This document shows, one piece after another, positions 32,898 through 32,919 of a DNA stretch of 32,919 bases. Source of the stretch: Opitutaceae bacterium (GTDB taxonomy: Bacteria; Verrucomicrobiota; Verrucomicrobiia; Opitutales; Opitutaceae); assembly GCA_947474995.1 (NCBI GenBank), contig CANJNJ010000050.1:1-32919 (forward strand), in the 5' to 3' direction. Below the pieces are notes generated by a model that made no database searches, was not told the origin of the DNA, and was given only the letters and a program-made list of their open reading frames with translations. Numbering within the stretch: position 1 is the first letter of the stretch; each line of letters begins with the position of its first letter. Both the position numbers and the translations under genes were made by a program.

Positions 32898-32916
32898 CGC
32901 CGGTCGGAGACCGGCG
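32898..32916. repeat. small hairpin repeat at the window edge
   Basis: A perfect 8-bp inverted repeat, cgccggtc and gaccggcg around gga. I associate the type cgccggtcggagaccggcg with a dispersed family in Opitutaceae; it continues to the edge of the window and may be cut there. Confidence 0.5.
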
Positions 32917-32919
32917 CTA

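Overview
The window is GC-rich, densely coded chromosomal DNA, most likely from a member of the Verrucomicrobiota and probably the Opitutales/Opitutaceae. I base this on three things: a C-terminal pair of about 135-residue repeats at 24713-27841 of a kind I associate with that group, a DUF5069-type protein, and several palindromic intergenic repeat families that I remember from such genomes. No search was run, so the taxonomy is an inference. I see no rRNA, tRNA, CRISPR, insertion sequence or phage gene.

Left part (34-3202, minus strand): three overlapping genes encode a mannonate-dehydratase-like TIM barrel, an M81/MlrC-family metalloprotein and a short-chain dehydrogenase, apparently a sugar-acid catabolic operon. 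A divergent secreted SASA-type esterase follows (3612-4490), then a gene-poor stretch with one small unknown ORF, and a CubicO-type serine hydrolase (5299-6546, minus). Next is a two-gene minus-strand unit (6771-11140): a Tat-signal COG3618-type lactonase/amidohydrolase, and a very large exported protein joining kelch repeats, a glucose/sorbosone dehydrogenase propeller and a diheme cytochrome c tail. Oxidation of a sugar to its lactone followed by lactone hydrolysis is an attractive joint role.

Middle (11314-24523): an RND efflux pump with its adaptor, the glycine cleavage genes gcvT and gcvH, then housekeeping genes lgt, glgC, glmS and trpE, and a primary-type sigma-70 factor closed by a clear intrinsic terminator.

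Right part (24713-32672): a second dehydrogenase-diheme fusion with a different accessory domain, a DUF5069 protein, an exported amidohydrolase, a GNAT acetyltransferase, a TonB-like exported protein whose frame runs into a second, frameshifted gene, a single-domain response regulator and an exported cupin. The last kilobase is packed with dispersed repeats, including a near-perfect 75-bp hairpin, and holds an orphan perfect Shine-Dalgarno sequence whose reading frame runs into a repeat.

The strongest candidates for something new are the kelch-dehydrogenase-cytochrome fusion with its lactonase partner, the dehydratase-M81-SDR operon, and the broken TonB-linked gene pair. The rest is ordinary chromosome.
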